Shown: positions 12,554 to 24,272 of the stretch, piece after piece
Layout of the letters: the number at the start of each line of letters is the position of its first letter
Position numbering within the stretch: position 1 is the first letter of the stretch
NCBI GenBank assembly: GCA_963920665.1
Contig: OY987265.1
Span: forward strand, 24,929,001 to 24,993,000
DNA from: Straminergon stramineum
Taxonomy: Eukaryota; Streptophyta; Bryopsida; Hypnales; Calliergonaceae
DNA: 64,000 nt
Direction of reading: 5' to 3'
Translations under genes and position numbers: made by a program
Notes under the pieces: generated by a model
Seen by the model: only the letters and a program-made list of their open reading frames with translations
Database searches by the model: none
What the model was told of the DNA's origin: nothing

Positions 12554-13437
12554 ATTTGCCCTCAAAACGTGAACTATGACATTGACCCATTTGAGTTTGT
12601 CTTTTCATCCTTTAGAGCTTCAAACACAAGTGTTTGACAGACGAAACAATCATTGAATAGGAACCCAACAATAAGCTTGGACTGAAGTTAATAACTTGAC
12701 GCAAATGCACTGGAGTTGTTCTATCACATACCGACTGCATCGGTCTCATTCCTTACAACCTCTGCAGCCCTAACAAGTATTCTTCCTCTCAACAATATAC
12801 GTTGTATACCCTAGGCTAATTGTGGCTGGAAACATTGTTTAAGGGTTAACCTGTCAAACCCTACAAGTCCATGCATCCCCAAAGTGGATGTGCCTTGGTC
12901 AACCTTGATTGTAACTTTCAAAATAAATATTTTTGGTATTTGATTTAAATTTTAAAAATGAAGCTTGACAAGATCTCTTTCTCCTACATCTAGGAATCTT
13001 CAAAATCCAAAAATTGAAAGAATTATTGCAATTGCAAGCTCCATGTGTTAGAATCCAAATAACGCAGTATGTTATATTTTTAATCATATATATTTTTAAT
13101 TTATTTTCAATTTAAATGATAAATATAAAATTTTCATTCTAACCTTCATTTATGGTAAAAATTCCTAATCATTCTAATGTACATTATAATTGAAATAATT
13201 TCATTCACACCTTTACCTTTAAGAAATCACAACAATTTTATTTTTCCATGAAAACTTTTGAAAAAATCAGAAAATGATAACAATTTCAATCTTTCACTTA
13301 ACAAATTGAAAATTTTCACAGTGATATACAATTCATATTTTCAAGTAATTTGATATACAAACACAATCTAATAGGCTACATTCAGCTTAGACACTTTGTT
13401 TGACTAGAAGGCAATGGATCTTATCTCTAACCCTTAA

Positions 13438-14409
13438 CCCCTCATCGCCCAAGGGGATGAAAAGTGGCCTCACATTGTTTGGCTGTCATATTCAAATTGC
13501 TGTTACTTTTGCATCCCATGCCCGAATTCAATAAAACTTGTCGGAAAAGTTGCGCATATTAGTCTAGTTTCACTAGTAAAATTTTCAGATTGATAAAAGA
13601 TGTAATGAGTTTTTGAGAGCCCTTCGAAGTTCACAGGTTCAATTTGAGTTCACCACATTGCATTTTGATGGTTGCAACTTCGGGGGCTTGTAACTTTTTC
13701 ATGAAATGTTTTTTTTCAATAAAATTTGATGGGTTTTGTTCCTCTTAAAGTCCAGTTATTGTGGTGAATTTTTCATGTCAAACCAGGTTGTTTTGAATGT
13801 TTGGGAGCAATTCGAAGTTCAAAATGCAGACATTTTTGCATTACAGTGAACTTCCGCAGCTTTTAACTTCTTCATATGTGGTCCGTTTTCAATAATTTTT
13901 GTTGGAATAGTTTTATATACTAGTTTGGTTTGTGTGGTTAAAATTTCATATCAATCCAAGAGTTAATGAGTGACTGAGAATCATTTTAGTAGAGGGAGGT
14001 TCAACCATAGATGTGATTTTTTGCTACTTTTTTCACTGTTTTTTGACATTTCAAAACAATCTTGTAGACACAATGAGTCAATTGAATGATATTTTTTTTC
14101 ACCAAATTTTTTGTATTTTGGTTTTGAATCACTTTGTCATTCCAAGTTTTTTCATTTGAGTAGGTTTAGAAATAGAATTTCACCTCTAAATGTGTTTTCA
14201 AGAAAATTTCAGCATCTTTTTTCAAGACTAAAACATTACAATTTTACAATCTAACAGTCAAATGACCCCAAATTTGTTTCACACCATCTACAACATGCAC
14301 ACTACAATATTGTACAGTTGAGATTTTCATACCTCACTGAAATTTAGACTTATAGCACTTGAAAAGCAAGGATGCTTTTACACACGTTTGGACTTTGGAC
14401 AATGAGGGG
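13438..14409 (-). mobile_element. TTAA-flanked TIR element (972 bp), piggyBac-like architecture
   Basis: It begins CCCCTCATCG and ends CAATGAGGGG, flanked by TTAA on both sides (13434-13437, 14410-14413). Read in reverse, its interior near the right end is related to the left part of the 2.3-kb element at 45825 (shared blocks include a CTATAAGTCTAAAT-like stretch and a GATGCTGAAATTTTC-like stretch). It is probably an internally deleted relative. There is no transposase. Confidence 0.65.
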
Positions 14410-14636
14410 TTAAGCACTTTCAACATCTACATTTCAGACAATGAATAGGGGCTTCAAAGGCGCTATTTTTTCAAACAACTTCTCATTCATCCAATGTAAT
14501 ATGTGAATCTTACAAAAGACAACCTTCCTTTGTGACCAATTTTATGAAATTGCAGAAAATAATATATTTGTAAAAAGATACAAGCAAAAATGTGAAAAAA
14601 TTCAAAAAGGATTATGGTGAGGTGTTTAGGGGTTAA

Positions 14637-14998
14637 CCCTTAAACATTGAAGTGGACGTTTTATGTCCAATGGATGACTTTACTATTGATTGTAGAAAAA
14701 CAAAATGCACCTATTGGTCCAATAATTAGAGTAGTTTTGCTGACTACCTTGGTCATGGGGGTTTCATTCTTTAACCCTTAAAGGACAGACCGGTAATTGT
14801 GGAAATCATGCCTTTTGGAATTGTGTGACATCATCTACTTTAAAAAAAATAAAAAAATAAACATTGGAGGTCAAAGTATTGTAGAAGATCTCCACTTTCC
14901 GCATAAAATTCCAAGGATGAATAGTTGCAGTTCTGTCCTAGATAGAGAGATTCCTTGTCATCCATGAGACACTAAACGTCTGTGTCCACGTTTATGGG
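14637..14998. mobile_element. Candidate short TTAA-flanked TIR element (362 bp)
   Basis: The left end CCCTTAAAC and the inverted right end CCCATAAACG resemble each other, and TTAA flanks both (14633-14636, 14999-15002). The TIR is short and another terminus-like motif lies inside (about 14780), so nested or chimeric structure is possible. Confidence 0.4.
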
Positions 14999-15426
14999 TT
15001 AAGGGTTAATATTGGACTTGACTTTTAGTTGATTTATGTTTGCCAACAAAGCAAAGCTACTGAAGTCTACAATGTAGTGCCCCTGCTCATGCTCACTTAG
15101 AAATAAAAGCATCATAGAACTTAGAAAAGACAACTCTGGAAAACCTCGCAATTAATTTCCGATTCCCACAAAGCTTGGAAGTTCCCTGGAAGTCCTCTGT
15201 CCCAAGACGGAGACCCCAAAGGACAGCCCAAGACAAATGAAGACCTCCCTTGAACTTCGCTCATCGCACTCACAACAGAAAACGGCCTCGAGCACCACCG
15301 CCCTTCTGCTGGCGCGTCCACCTCATCGCAGAATCGGCCACGTCGGATGTTGCAGGGGACGCAGCCTGTAGAAAAGTGGAACCTTCTAGAGGTCGTCTCT
15401 CTCACTCACAAACCTGAACTCTGATG

Positions 15427-15626
15427 NNNNNNNNNNNNNNNNNNNNNNNNNNNNNNNNNNNNNNNNNNNNNNNNNNNNNNNNNNNNNNNNNNNNNNNNNN
15501 NNNNNNNNNNNNNNNNNNNNNNNNNNNNNNNNNNNNNNNNNNNNNNNNNNNNNNNNNNNNNNNNNNNNNNNNNNNNNNNNNNNNNNNNNNNNNNNNNNNN
15601 NNNNNNNNNNNNNNNNNNNNNNNNNN
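15427..15626. other. Assembly gap of exactly 200 N
   Basis: Exactly 200 ambiguous bases. Comparison with arm A suggests the real missing sequence is nearer 500 bases and GC-rich. The gap removes the start and N-terminal half of the CHCH gene copy. Confidence 0.95.
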
Positions 15627-15754
15627 TGAACCAGTCGAAGGCGTTCCAGGACTGTGTGAATGCCAACAACAGCGACATCGCGAAGTGCCAGTTTTACATC
15701 GACATGTTGAACGAGTGCCGACGCGGGTCGTCGTCGCCCCAGATGCTGCTGTGA
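15627..15754 (+). CDS. CHCH (twin CX9C) protein, CHCHD2/MIX17-like, 5'-truncated by assembly gap
   Basis: Only the C-terminal 42 codons plus stop phase are visible. They cover the last part of the first helix (NQSKAFQDC), the linker NANNSDIAK, the second C-X9-C (CQFYIDMLNEC) and a tail RRGSSSPQMLL, with a TGA stop at 15752-15754. Against the copy at 5556-5983 there is one inserted Asn codon and Gly-Pro to Gly-Ser type changes. The frame is open throughout, so this may be the functional copy. Known relatives act in the mitochondrial intermembrane space, where the twin CX9C motif forms two disulfides through the MIA pathway. It is followed by a 3' region that also matches arm A and then by the second B3 gene. 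Confidence 0.85.
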
Positions 15755-16706
15755 GGGTGGTGTCATCGGGTTCGGGTACTTGCCGAGGAGGCTAATTGGC
15801 CGCTTGGCCGGATTGTGCAGAATGCTCATGTTGAAGATCTGGCCAATTTTATTGATTATAGATTGATACACGGTAGATTGGGGAGCAATTGGTCTCCTTG
15901 AGTCTCTGTGGGGTTTTAGATTAGGTTGGATCGGAATGTCTGAAGGATCGGATGTGTGGCAAGGCAGGACCTGTTTGTTGAACCGTTCCCTTGAGGATCC
16001 CAATTGAGGAGAATTCAGTTGGCTTGTTTTTACGAAATGGACCTAATTTCCGGAGTAATTGAAGATTCCTATTTGACCTAAATTCGTCCGCTTTTTTGGT
16101 TCGGTTTCTTCCGTTTTTCTGTGGAAGTTGTGCTTTCCTTTTCTTTTCTTCCATCGCTCTCTCGGGTCATGTATGAAGTTTTTGTTTTTTGCGCTCAGTG
16201 AAGTCGGGTTATCAGCAATGCTGGTTCTGTAGTATTTGTCCATATTTTTAGGGTTGTGGACAGCGTTGACATCGAGACGGTTTGGGACTGGCTTGCGTGC
16301 TGGTGGAAGGTTGTATTTCTTGGGGAGACCGGGATTCGGTTTGGACCTTGTAATGCCGGTGATGGTATTGCACTGCATTATGTGGATGTGGAATTGGCAA
16401 TTAGTCCTTTGTTGTTCTTAGTGTACTGTCAGTGAATTTAAATGTTTTTGAATTGCGGTGAGCGTTGTTCTTTATTTTGGCACTAGTCGAAAGTATGTTA
16501 ATTAAATTTTGTCAGGGATGCTTTTCCCGACTGTCTGAGTCTTTACATTTGTTTAGTGGAACTGTGCAACGTCTTTGTGCAATTGACATCTGAATTAATT
16601 CATTGTTTTCATTTTGGTGGTTTTGTCTGCATTACTAACTTTTCTCTATTTTGGTTTCATTTCGGACATGATCTTGATTGGCATTTTTATGGACACACTG
16701 GATGAA

Positions 16707-17770
16707 GAATGAATTTGCAATTATTGTCGACTGGTGTTTTGGTTCATGGAAGAAGGTTGTGGTTTCCAATCTGTGAAGGGGGATTGGGAGCTTGTTCTTT
16801 GGCATTAGGGTTTGGGTGGAGACCTATGAACTGGTTGGAACTGATTGTAGCATGGATTGCTTTGGGACGGGGATTTGATGTTGACTGTGGCGAGGCTATG
16901 TTTTATGGGACTGCATTATCCAAAAGCTTTCAGTATCTGGGTGTGATATTAGCAATTAGGGTTTTCTTTGGACGAATTTATTGCACTGGACTTGTCGGAC
17001 TTGGTGAAGTGGATCTTTATTTAGTATAATTCGTTACAGAGCGGGTGCGTCATGCTATTGGATTGTCATGAATTGGTGCTGGCCATGCGTCTCATGAATT
17101 GTATGTATTCTCCGGCTCCTTGGTTTGAAAGGATGAAGCGAGCATAGCAAGGTTGTCTGTTGAGTAATTTTATTTGATGACGTTTAGCTCTACTTCGAGT
17201 GAGAGAGTTCTGTGATTTAGGATTGACAGGGACTGCAAGGTCCACCAATCTTCATCTCGGGGGTGTCTTCTTACTGGTTTTCCGGAAGATCATAAGAAGA
17301 CATTAATTATTGGGGCAATTCATGAGTTGTACCAGTGTATGTCATGATTACTAACTACTGATTTGATAGCTTTAGGTTGGAAAATCTACTATAATCTTTT
17401 GAATTCTGAGATAATTTCTGAGAAGTGAACATCACTCACTAATTTGGCACGTGGGACATACCATTGGCATGTGTGGTTGAATCTTTTGGCAATAATGAAC
17501 TTATAAAATCTGCCCCAAAGTCTGGGCAGTGGATGTGCAGCTCTCACCTTTCCTTTGGCTTTCCTGGCTGAGTGGGATTCAGCTGCGTATTAAACACTGC
17601 TAATGTACAGTCTTGCATTATAATTGGAGTACGGGTGGTATTGGTATATAAACTTGACTGGTATTTTTTATTTATTTTTATCGCAGATGTGTGTGTTCAT
17701 GTAGCAGGAGAGACTGAGAGTAGGTGGTGTCTCTGCACTGCTGTTGTGGGCGCTCATTCTTATGTTACAG
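16707..17770 (+). other. Spacer / probable 5' leader of the second B3 gene
   Basis: A 106-codon ATG-initiated frame at 16709-17029 is open, but it resembles no family I know and is unusually rich in Gly, Leu and Trp, as translated leader sequence can be. The bases just before the B3 start codon (TTATGTTACAG then ATGGCAGCC) look like a splice acceptor, so the leader is probably spliced with its first exon somewhere in this stretch. Confidence 0.35.
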
Positions 17771-18885
17771 ATGGCAGCCTTAACGTCACTTGAAAGACTT
17801 GCGGAGGCAAAGGCTGTATTTTTCTATAAATCCATGACAATCAGTATGATCGAGAATGGATTACATCCTGCCAGACTTGTAAGTATCACGCGATGGTGAA
17901 TTTCTCACGTAATCGTCCTTGAATGCAGGAATGCACATTTTATTTATCATTCATACTGTTTTTCTGCTAATACAGTAACTGACTTTGGAATGATTGACAG
18001 GAGTTTCCAACTCGTTTTATCTATGAACACGGCAAGGAGTTTGAAGTGAATGTTGCGGTTGAAAGACGTACTCGTAAGACTCTATGGCGGTTGCAACTCG
18101 AAGTTCGTCGCTATGCGGACCGGAAATCTCGTGTTTATACTTTCGGTGGTGGCTGGAGAGATTTTGTGCTGGACAATGGAATCAGTCTTGGTGATTTGGT
18201 GGTCTTTGAGCTGGTTGGGTTCTCCAGATTTCTTGTCCACTTATACCCTCCTGATGCCAGCGTTGTCCCTTATCAATTTGCGAGCGATTTGTGTGGAAAA
18301 ACTGGAGGTTTCTGTCGGAGTGTGAAAGAAGAACCTGCGCTACAGAACTCGGATGAGGACATGAGCCCCAGCCCGCCATCATCTCCTTCTGACAAGATGG
18401 CATTTGTACCTTGTTTTATGAAGATCTTGTGTCCTTCGCATTTGAAGAGACTGGTAAGAAATATTACCTTAAGCTTTGCATATTATGTAAGTTTTTGATA
18501 GCTAATCAGAATAATGCAGTATGTGCATACCTTGGGGTTAAGCGTTTTAACATAGATTTACGGGGTTTTGTTGGATATTGCATGATGAATATCTATAGAA
18601 TTTGCCTTGCAGTTACAATTTTTCCACTCGTTGCAACAGGACGTTCCATCGCAGTTTTGGCACTCCATTGGCTGGAAGAAGTTCGACCGAAAAGTGTTCT
18701 CGTTGGAAGGTCCTCAGAAGGACGGTCAGGTCAGAGCTTATGTGATCCAAATACCGAGACAAACCAAATGCTGCTTTGGTGGACAGGAATGGAAATCGTT
18801 CTGCATTGCCAACGCACTGAAGGTTGGTGATTTGGTGTCGTTCACCCTCACTGGATCCGCATGCTTCGCCGTTTCCGTTGCATAA
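17771..18885 (+). CDS. Two-B3-domain (REM-like) transcription factor, second gene
   Basis: Predicted 268-residue nuclear protein in three exons: 17771-17878, 18001-18453 and 18640-18885. Both introns are phase 0 (GTAAG donors; GACAG and ACAG acceptors). B3 domain 1 occupies about residues 16-120 (VFFYKSM, then EFPTRF ... GGGWRDFVLDNGISLGDLVVFEL). A Ser/Pro/acidic linker follows (DEDMSPSPPSSPSD). B3 domain 2 runs from about 170 to the end (CFMKIL, then DVPSQF ... VGDLVSFTLTG). The protein ends almost immediately after the second domain, TAA at 18883-18885. It is much shorter than the 416-residue B3 gene at 1978: the linker is short and it lacks the AT-hook-like tail. The ATG chosen follows an acceptor-like CAG and gives a complete first B3 strand. 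Function beyond DNA binding is unknown. Confidence 0.85.
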
Positions 18886-21800
18886 ACTGTTACCGAGCCT
18901 AAGGCCTCTAAATTTCGCTTACATGTCCAGCACCCTCGATGCACGAGATGTGTTTTTGTATCATATCCTAGGCTAGTTTCAGACCTCGCCTCTTTATCAT
19001 GCAGCTATTGCACTTGAGGTGAAAACTTTTCTCACTGAACTCACATTTGTGCACTAGTATTATAAATATCTTCGTCGAACATATATATAAACTTATGCCG
19101 AACATTATAAACGATGTTTTTGTATTCAGAATCGAACCTGTGATTCCGATTAACAAATTCCTTTGTGGGTAACGTTTCTGATGGCTAAACTCTAAACTCT
19201 AGTAGGCAATGGAAGAAATCTGGCAGTCACCGGCTAGTGTCAAAGTAAACTGAGTTCTCTGGCAGTATTTCTGCATTTTCCTGATTTGTTGAACTTAGCT
19301 GTGTATCAATGGGCACGTTAGATACTTAGATTACTTTTGGTCATCACAGTGCTAGGATACTACAGGAGATTCTGTCAAGTTATTAACAGCGACATTAGAT
19401 TCTCAAGTGCAAGTCATCTACAAATACTTACTAGTGCTCAGCATTGACAAGATTATGCAGGCATTTGCGACATAGAGTTGGGTGTCATATGACTTCCAGC
19501 ATGTAAGTTATATCCCCTCACCAGTCACTGTGGGTATTGCTGATTCTTTGGGATTGCCATGGCAGATGCTATGTTCTCATATGTTGCCAGAATTGCATAT
19601 CTCAGAGGATTGCTTGTCTCAGTTTTGCAACAATTTCTGCACATATCCATTGCAAATTTTTTTACTTTCCTAGGCCAATGCACAATATTGTTGATAGTGC
19701 GTTACTGCATGTGATTTGCAATCAGACGATCAGGGAGTTACATGTTGACCTGAATGGATGGATCAGCTAAAAATATGTTCACTTGAAGCTGATTTTCAAT
19801 TATCATTTCTGATATGAGGTGTATCCTTTTTCAATAAAAAATTCCAGCTTGTAGGAAAAAATTTCTAGTATTCCAATGCACCGAATTTGGAGCTTGGAAG
19901 CATTCAGAAATAAAGAAAATGGTTTCAAAATGCATGATTTACAAATCTTTTCGTCTTCTCCACAATTGAGAGATGGTCCTTCATTTGAAGAAATTGTATA
20001 AAGATATGCATGAATAAAAAATCTATTCATCTTAGGTCACACACCATGCTACAAAGAGCATAGTGAGTGATACCAAGAATACATTTCTTTGTTACAAGGT
20101 AGACTCTATATTAGCCTAGTGGTATTGGCCAATGACCTAATATATACAAAACAATGTAGTACCTAGAAAATTTTGCAACTTTAAATACAATAATATTTTG
20201 ATGTATTGGTCTAATCAAGATGATTTTCTTATATTGGTTTAGACATCGACTAGCATAGTACATCCTTTTTATGATTAATGAAAAAATCACAACAAACTTT
20301 GAGATATTTTTTATTATTACAAAAATCAATATTTCCATAATAACCAAAGATCTTCAAATTTGGCAATGAATTCTCTAATCCAATAGGGGTTAACATGGGC
20401 ATATTACAGAGTACAATTTTAATTAGTGTTAATAAAGGAATGTGAAAATATACAATTCAAACTTAATAAACCTTAATTTTTAGTAATCTAATAATTATAT
20501 ATATAAATAAATAATAGATATGATATCATTATAAAAGAAAATAATAATAATAATTTCATAAGAAAATAAATATAAAATACTAATAGATTATATTTGTTTT
20601 TAATATTTGACTCAAGCTTTGCCTCTCTTTATACCACCAATGATGACCAATTGATTAAAGATTTTAGACTTTAGGAGTTTCATCAAAGAAAATTTCGACT
20701 CTCCATAAGGCCATCAATGCTTGAGAAGTTTAGCTCATTTCGAGAGCCCTAAGGTACTATGAAAAGATTGAATCTTTGACAGAAAAGAGATTTACCATGT
20801 GTAAATATCGTGAATGAAAGGGAGTATATCTCAATTTCCTATTCTCTTTTGAATATAAAATCATAATTACCACAATCCTCTTCCATTAACTATTCATATA
20901 TGAATTCTTTGACAATTGACAATACAAAGATTAGCAAAAATAGGCAAAAAAAAGAGTGATATTGGGGTCCCTTTTGATGCTTCTAAATGGCTTTGTGAAG
21001 AATTGAAAATTTCTCTAATGTCAAAATTTTAATTCTTCAAAGCTATGAATATGAAAATTATATAATTTCAAAATTATCATTTACTAATTTCTATTTTTTA
21101 TTTTTCCCTATATATTTGTAAATTTATAATTTATAAATTTTAGTATTTTTTAATTTTTACTTTGTTATATCTTAGATTTGTAATTTTATAAAGAAATCGA
21201 GTTTAAAAGCTCATTAAATTGCATAAAAAGAAGATAGAATTTAATACTAAATAATGTTATATAATAATAATATAGGTAGACTTTAAAATAATGCTTATGG
21301 CCTAATGCATCCTATCTAAGGGGACATGAGGTGAAGGCACCCATTATCAACCAACACCCCATCAACAATCAATAGGGTGTTTGAAATTTAGAAGAAGTTG
21401 GGAGTCATTTCTATTTTTCAAAAAATGACACAAGTCCCTCATCTTGCATGCCAAAGTTAGTAGGAAGTAGTATCTAAGTGAGCAATTTGGAAAGACTTTA
21501 GACATTGGACATAGGTCCAAACCAACTTTTGACTTTCAAAATTCATAATAATTTAGTTCAAGCAACAAAAGAACCCATTCTTTTGCTATCCCCATCATTT
21601 CTATCTTTGCACTTGGGTCATTGCAAGAAACACTAGTCCTATTCTTTGTCACAATGAGAGTGACATTTTTGTTATCTACTATAACTTTTGAAGTACAAGT
21701 TCAATGAACATGAAATTTCTATTGAACATGTCTAACTTGATGGAAATTAGATCCCTTATTTTTTAGAATTAAGAAAAAAATCATTTTGTATATAAAAATC

Positions 21801-22536
21801 ATTTTTGTTAATTTGTCACAAAGTGCAATTTAGGATTTTTTACTATGTTAGGAATCCCCAAATTTTATGATCTAGAGTTGAAACTTTCAAATTTTGTTTC
21901 CATTGAGGTGCAAGAATTTTTTTTCTCATTTTAGGATCTTTTTAATTGATCAAAATAAACAAATTAGACAAACTTTGGAGGTTTGAAACAAAAATCACCT
22001 AATTAATGTGTCTAGAAAGTGATATCCCAAGCTGAACATTACTCATTTGATTGTTGTGTGTTGTGTCAAATAATTTTGTCTAAACTAAATCACATCTATA
22101 ATATATCCTCTTAAACAACAATAATTCAATAAATTATACCCTTAGTTGACCTTAAAATACTCTAATAATACTCTTTATATTTTCACATTCCATGTATATC
22201 TTGACATTCAATCTATCATGTTATGTAAACATTTGATTAATTTATTTTCATGTGACTGTCAAGTTGTGAACATGCAAGAGTCAAAGTGCTAATAGAAACT
22301 CACTTACTCGTTTTCATTTGTGTTTTCATTTTTCATCTATCTAGTGTACACCTGAAGTACCTTACTATTCTCAGACTCTGTTATTTTTTCATCTTCAACT
22401 GCACTCTAAATGCACTAATATACAAATTTTATAATAAGTTGTAAAGTAGGTACACTCGAAACCACACCCCACCTAAAACTGCCATCATCACTCTATGTAC
22501 ATCTTTAAAGTCAATTAGAGAAGAAAAGATTTTAGA
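18886..22536. other. Gene-free AT-rich intergenic region
   Basis: No gene is supported. From about 20100 to 22450 the DNA is very AT-rich with many A/T runs. Around 21480-21620 it shares short phrases with the MITE family 1 neighbourhood (for example TTCAAAATTCATAATAATTT). No TIR element with both ends could be closed here. Confidence 0.5.
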
Positions 22537-22692
22537 CACAAGGAGATTGGGAGGGCATTACCCCCGGCATATAATTTCCACATGTAACTATATCTCCCCT
22601 TTGACTTTCTAAGAATAGAAAGTCAAAAGGGGAGGGTATAGTTTACATGTGGAAATTATACCCCAGGGTAACGCCCTCCCCATCTCCTTGTG
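22537..22692. repeat. Near-perfect fold-back (about 75-bp arms, 4-nt loop)
   Basis: Arm 22537-22611 is the reverse complement of 22616-22692 with only a few mismatches and single-base indels. The loop is AGAA (22612-22615). Transcribed, it would fold into one long hairpin. Flanking sequence on both sides is homologous to about 26805-26950, where the hairpin is absent, so it looks like a discrete insertion. It could be a fold-back transposon or MITE, or a young small-RNA (MIR-like) hairpin locus. Confidence 0.85.
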
Positions 22693-23631
22693 AGAACATC
22701 TACCCAAAAAACTTTGACCCTTCATAACTTTTGCATACAGTACCCAATTGTCAAGTTCATTGGTGCGTTGGAACCTCCTTTCACTTGGCAACAAGAAAAT
22801 ATGAAAATTTGACCAGTCTTATAATAGTATCTAGACACAGTAGCGGTAAGCGGTTCTGGGGTACCCTATTTACGTGTAATTAACTCTGCACAAGTATACT
22901 TATACGGTATGAGTCAATCTTGAAGAATCCATGTGCCAAACTTGAAGATTTCTACCAGCCAATCTTGAAGATGACAGTGAGAATCCGCTTCCATTGTACT
23001 TACAAAACCCGGGTACAAAACTACCGAGCAGTGTTCGCTCTCATCGCCAACCTGCTCTGTTTTTTTTAAGTGAAAAAGAACTTGACCGAATCCAAATCAT
23101 GTAAAGTACAACTGAGCCGGGCGGGCAGCTATCGATCATTGGCACTTTTCTATCGACTCCTCTCATCCTCAATCGCCATTGACAGATCGATCGAGTATGT
23201 TTTAGCTCTCGCACGTTCGATGCTAGCTCTTGGAAGCTCAACAAGAGAGATCATTCAAAGTCTTATATGATAAGCCAATACTAACTCTGTTAGTGACCAT
23301 GTAACTGGATCGATCGGAGCCATCTTAATTGAAGCCAACTTCGAAACTTCGGTCACAGTCCCCGGGCAAGAATCGAATGCATGGCCAGGCACGTCATTAT
23401 CGATCGATCAAGGTACGTGGAAAGGTGCCGGTTTAAATATGCTTCACATGAGGAGTGCATGCATGACACAAGCAGTTGCACAGTAAAGTAAAGTCGGGAG
23501 TAAAGTAAATGTACAGTACACCAGACTGATGCTTCCATGGATAAGAATTGCAATCTCTTTGGCTTGTATGGCAAATTAAAGCTCCACCACGCTTGGAAGC
23601 TTAAAAGGCCGTAGCTAGCATGCAGTTGACT

Positions 23632-23814
23632 GTCCAGAAATTCTGTCGTAAACTTTCCTGCGTCGTACGTTCGCTTTCAGTTTTTACAACTGAAGGCCTG
23701 TGCCACACAGACATGCAGGTGTCCAGAAATTCTGTCGTAAAGTTTCCGATCCTGCGTTGTCCGCTTTTCAGTTTTTACAACTGAAGGTCTGTGCCATACA
23801 GACAATATGCAGGT
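23632..23814. repeat. Two-copy tandem repeat, unit about 89-94 bp
   Basis: Units at 23632-23720 and 23721-23814 both begin GTCCAGAAATTCTGTCGTAAA and share CAGTTTTTACAACTGAAGG and CTGTGCCA(C/T)ACAGACA, with small indels. Each unit contains two short self-complementary stretches (CAGTT...AACTG and CTGTG..CACAG). Confidence 0.8.
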
Positions 23815-24170
23815 GTTGGCGTTCTGACGCAGCTGCGAAAGAGAGTGGGAGCATCTCAGTCAGAAAGACTTCAGTCTATGGCCAACCGTTGATTCGAAAG
23901 ACAACGGAATGATTGTCGAACCTAGCGTGATTGTCTCTTCCAATATTTTTAAATGCAAGAGGCCGATTCCATCATTGGCACATGAATGGAAGAACAATTG
24001 AAAACATATGGTATACACATATTGTGCATAGGACTCCCCAACATCCTTTACAAGATACACCTTCCTTAGTGTAAGCGACAGGTTTTCCAACCTTCAACCC
24101 ACAAGTAGTAACCAAAAGTGACCATCTTTGGCATTGAGGCTCTAAGTCCTATCACCCTTCACGAATGCAA

Positions 24171-24212
24171 GCATAATCATTTGAAATACAATTGTATTTC
24201 AAGTGATTATGC
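24171..24212. repeat. 42-bp uninterrupted palindrome
   Basis: GCATAATCATTTGAAATACAA is followed directly by its reverse complement with a single mismatch. There is no spacer, so the structure would extrude as a cruciform or fold as a tight hairpin. It lies about 55 bases upstream of a TTAA-flanked element. Confidence 0.85.
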
Positions 24213-24272
24213 CCTGTAAGTAGTAAATTTGAGGATTTTGAGCAATGTAAATCCATCTTGATCACTTATTAA

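Larger units (their letters stand above)
12557..15317. other. Gene-free AT-rich repeat region
   Basis: No gene is supported. The stretch contains TTAA-flanked elements (13438-14409; 14637-14998) and several unpaired termini of the same kind at about 12845 (right end), 14632 (right end) and about 14780 (left end). From about 15120 the composition becomes GC-richer, which probably represents promoter sequence of the duplicated CHCH gene. Confidence 0.5.
15318..16706 (+). repeat. Inverted segmental duplication, arm B (CHCH locus)
   Basis: Partner of 4610-6274 in the opposite orientation. The sequence is colinear in reverse complement, with base substitutions and short indels. The assembly gap at 15427-15626 replaces most of what corresponds to about 5681-6195 in arm A, so roughly 490 bases are represented by 200 N plus a short non-matching piece. 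Confidence 0.85.
22693..24268. other. Gene-free region with tandem repeat and palindrome
   Basis: This part (about 22850-23900) is less AT-rich than its surroundings and has several CGATCGATC-type runs. Open frames are under 80 codons on both strands and unrecognised. It contains the 89-bp tandem duplication and the 42-bp palindrome listed separately. Confidence 0.45.

Noticed and set aside
12839..15009. TTTAGGG/CCCTAAA-like motifs that could be interstitial telomere repeats (also at 24.67, 25.59, 45.83, 48.10, 59.04 and 59.97 kb)
   Set aside because: They occur singly, not in tandem arrays, and pair as inverted termini next to TTAA, so transposon ends explain them better.
16709..17029. 106-codon ATG frame before the second B3 gene
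   Set aside because: No family resemblance, and its position suits a 5' leader or intron; kept only as a note in the spacer entry.
19125..19145. AGAATCGAACCTG, resembling a reversed tRNA T-loop
   Set aside because: No acceptor stem, anticodon arm or D arm can be folded around it.
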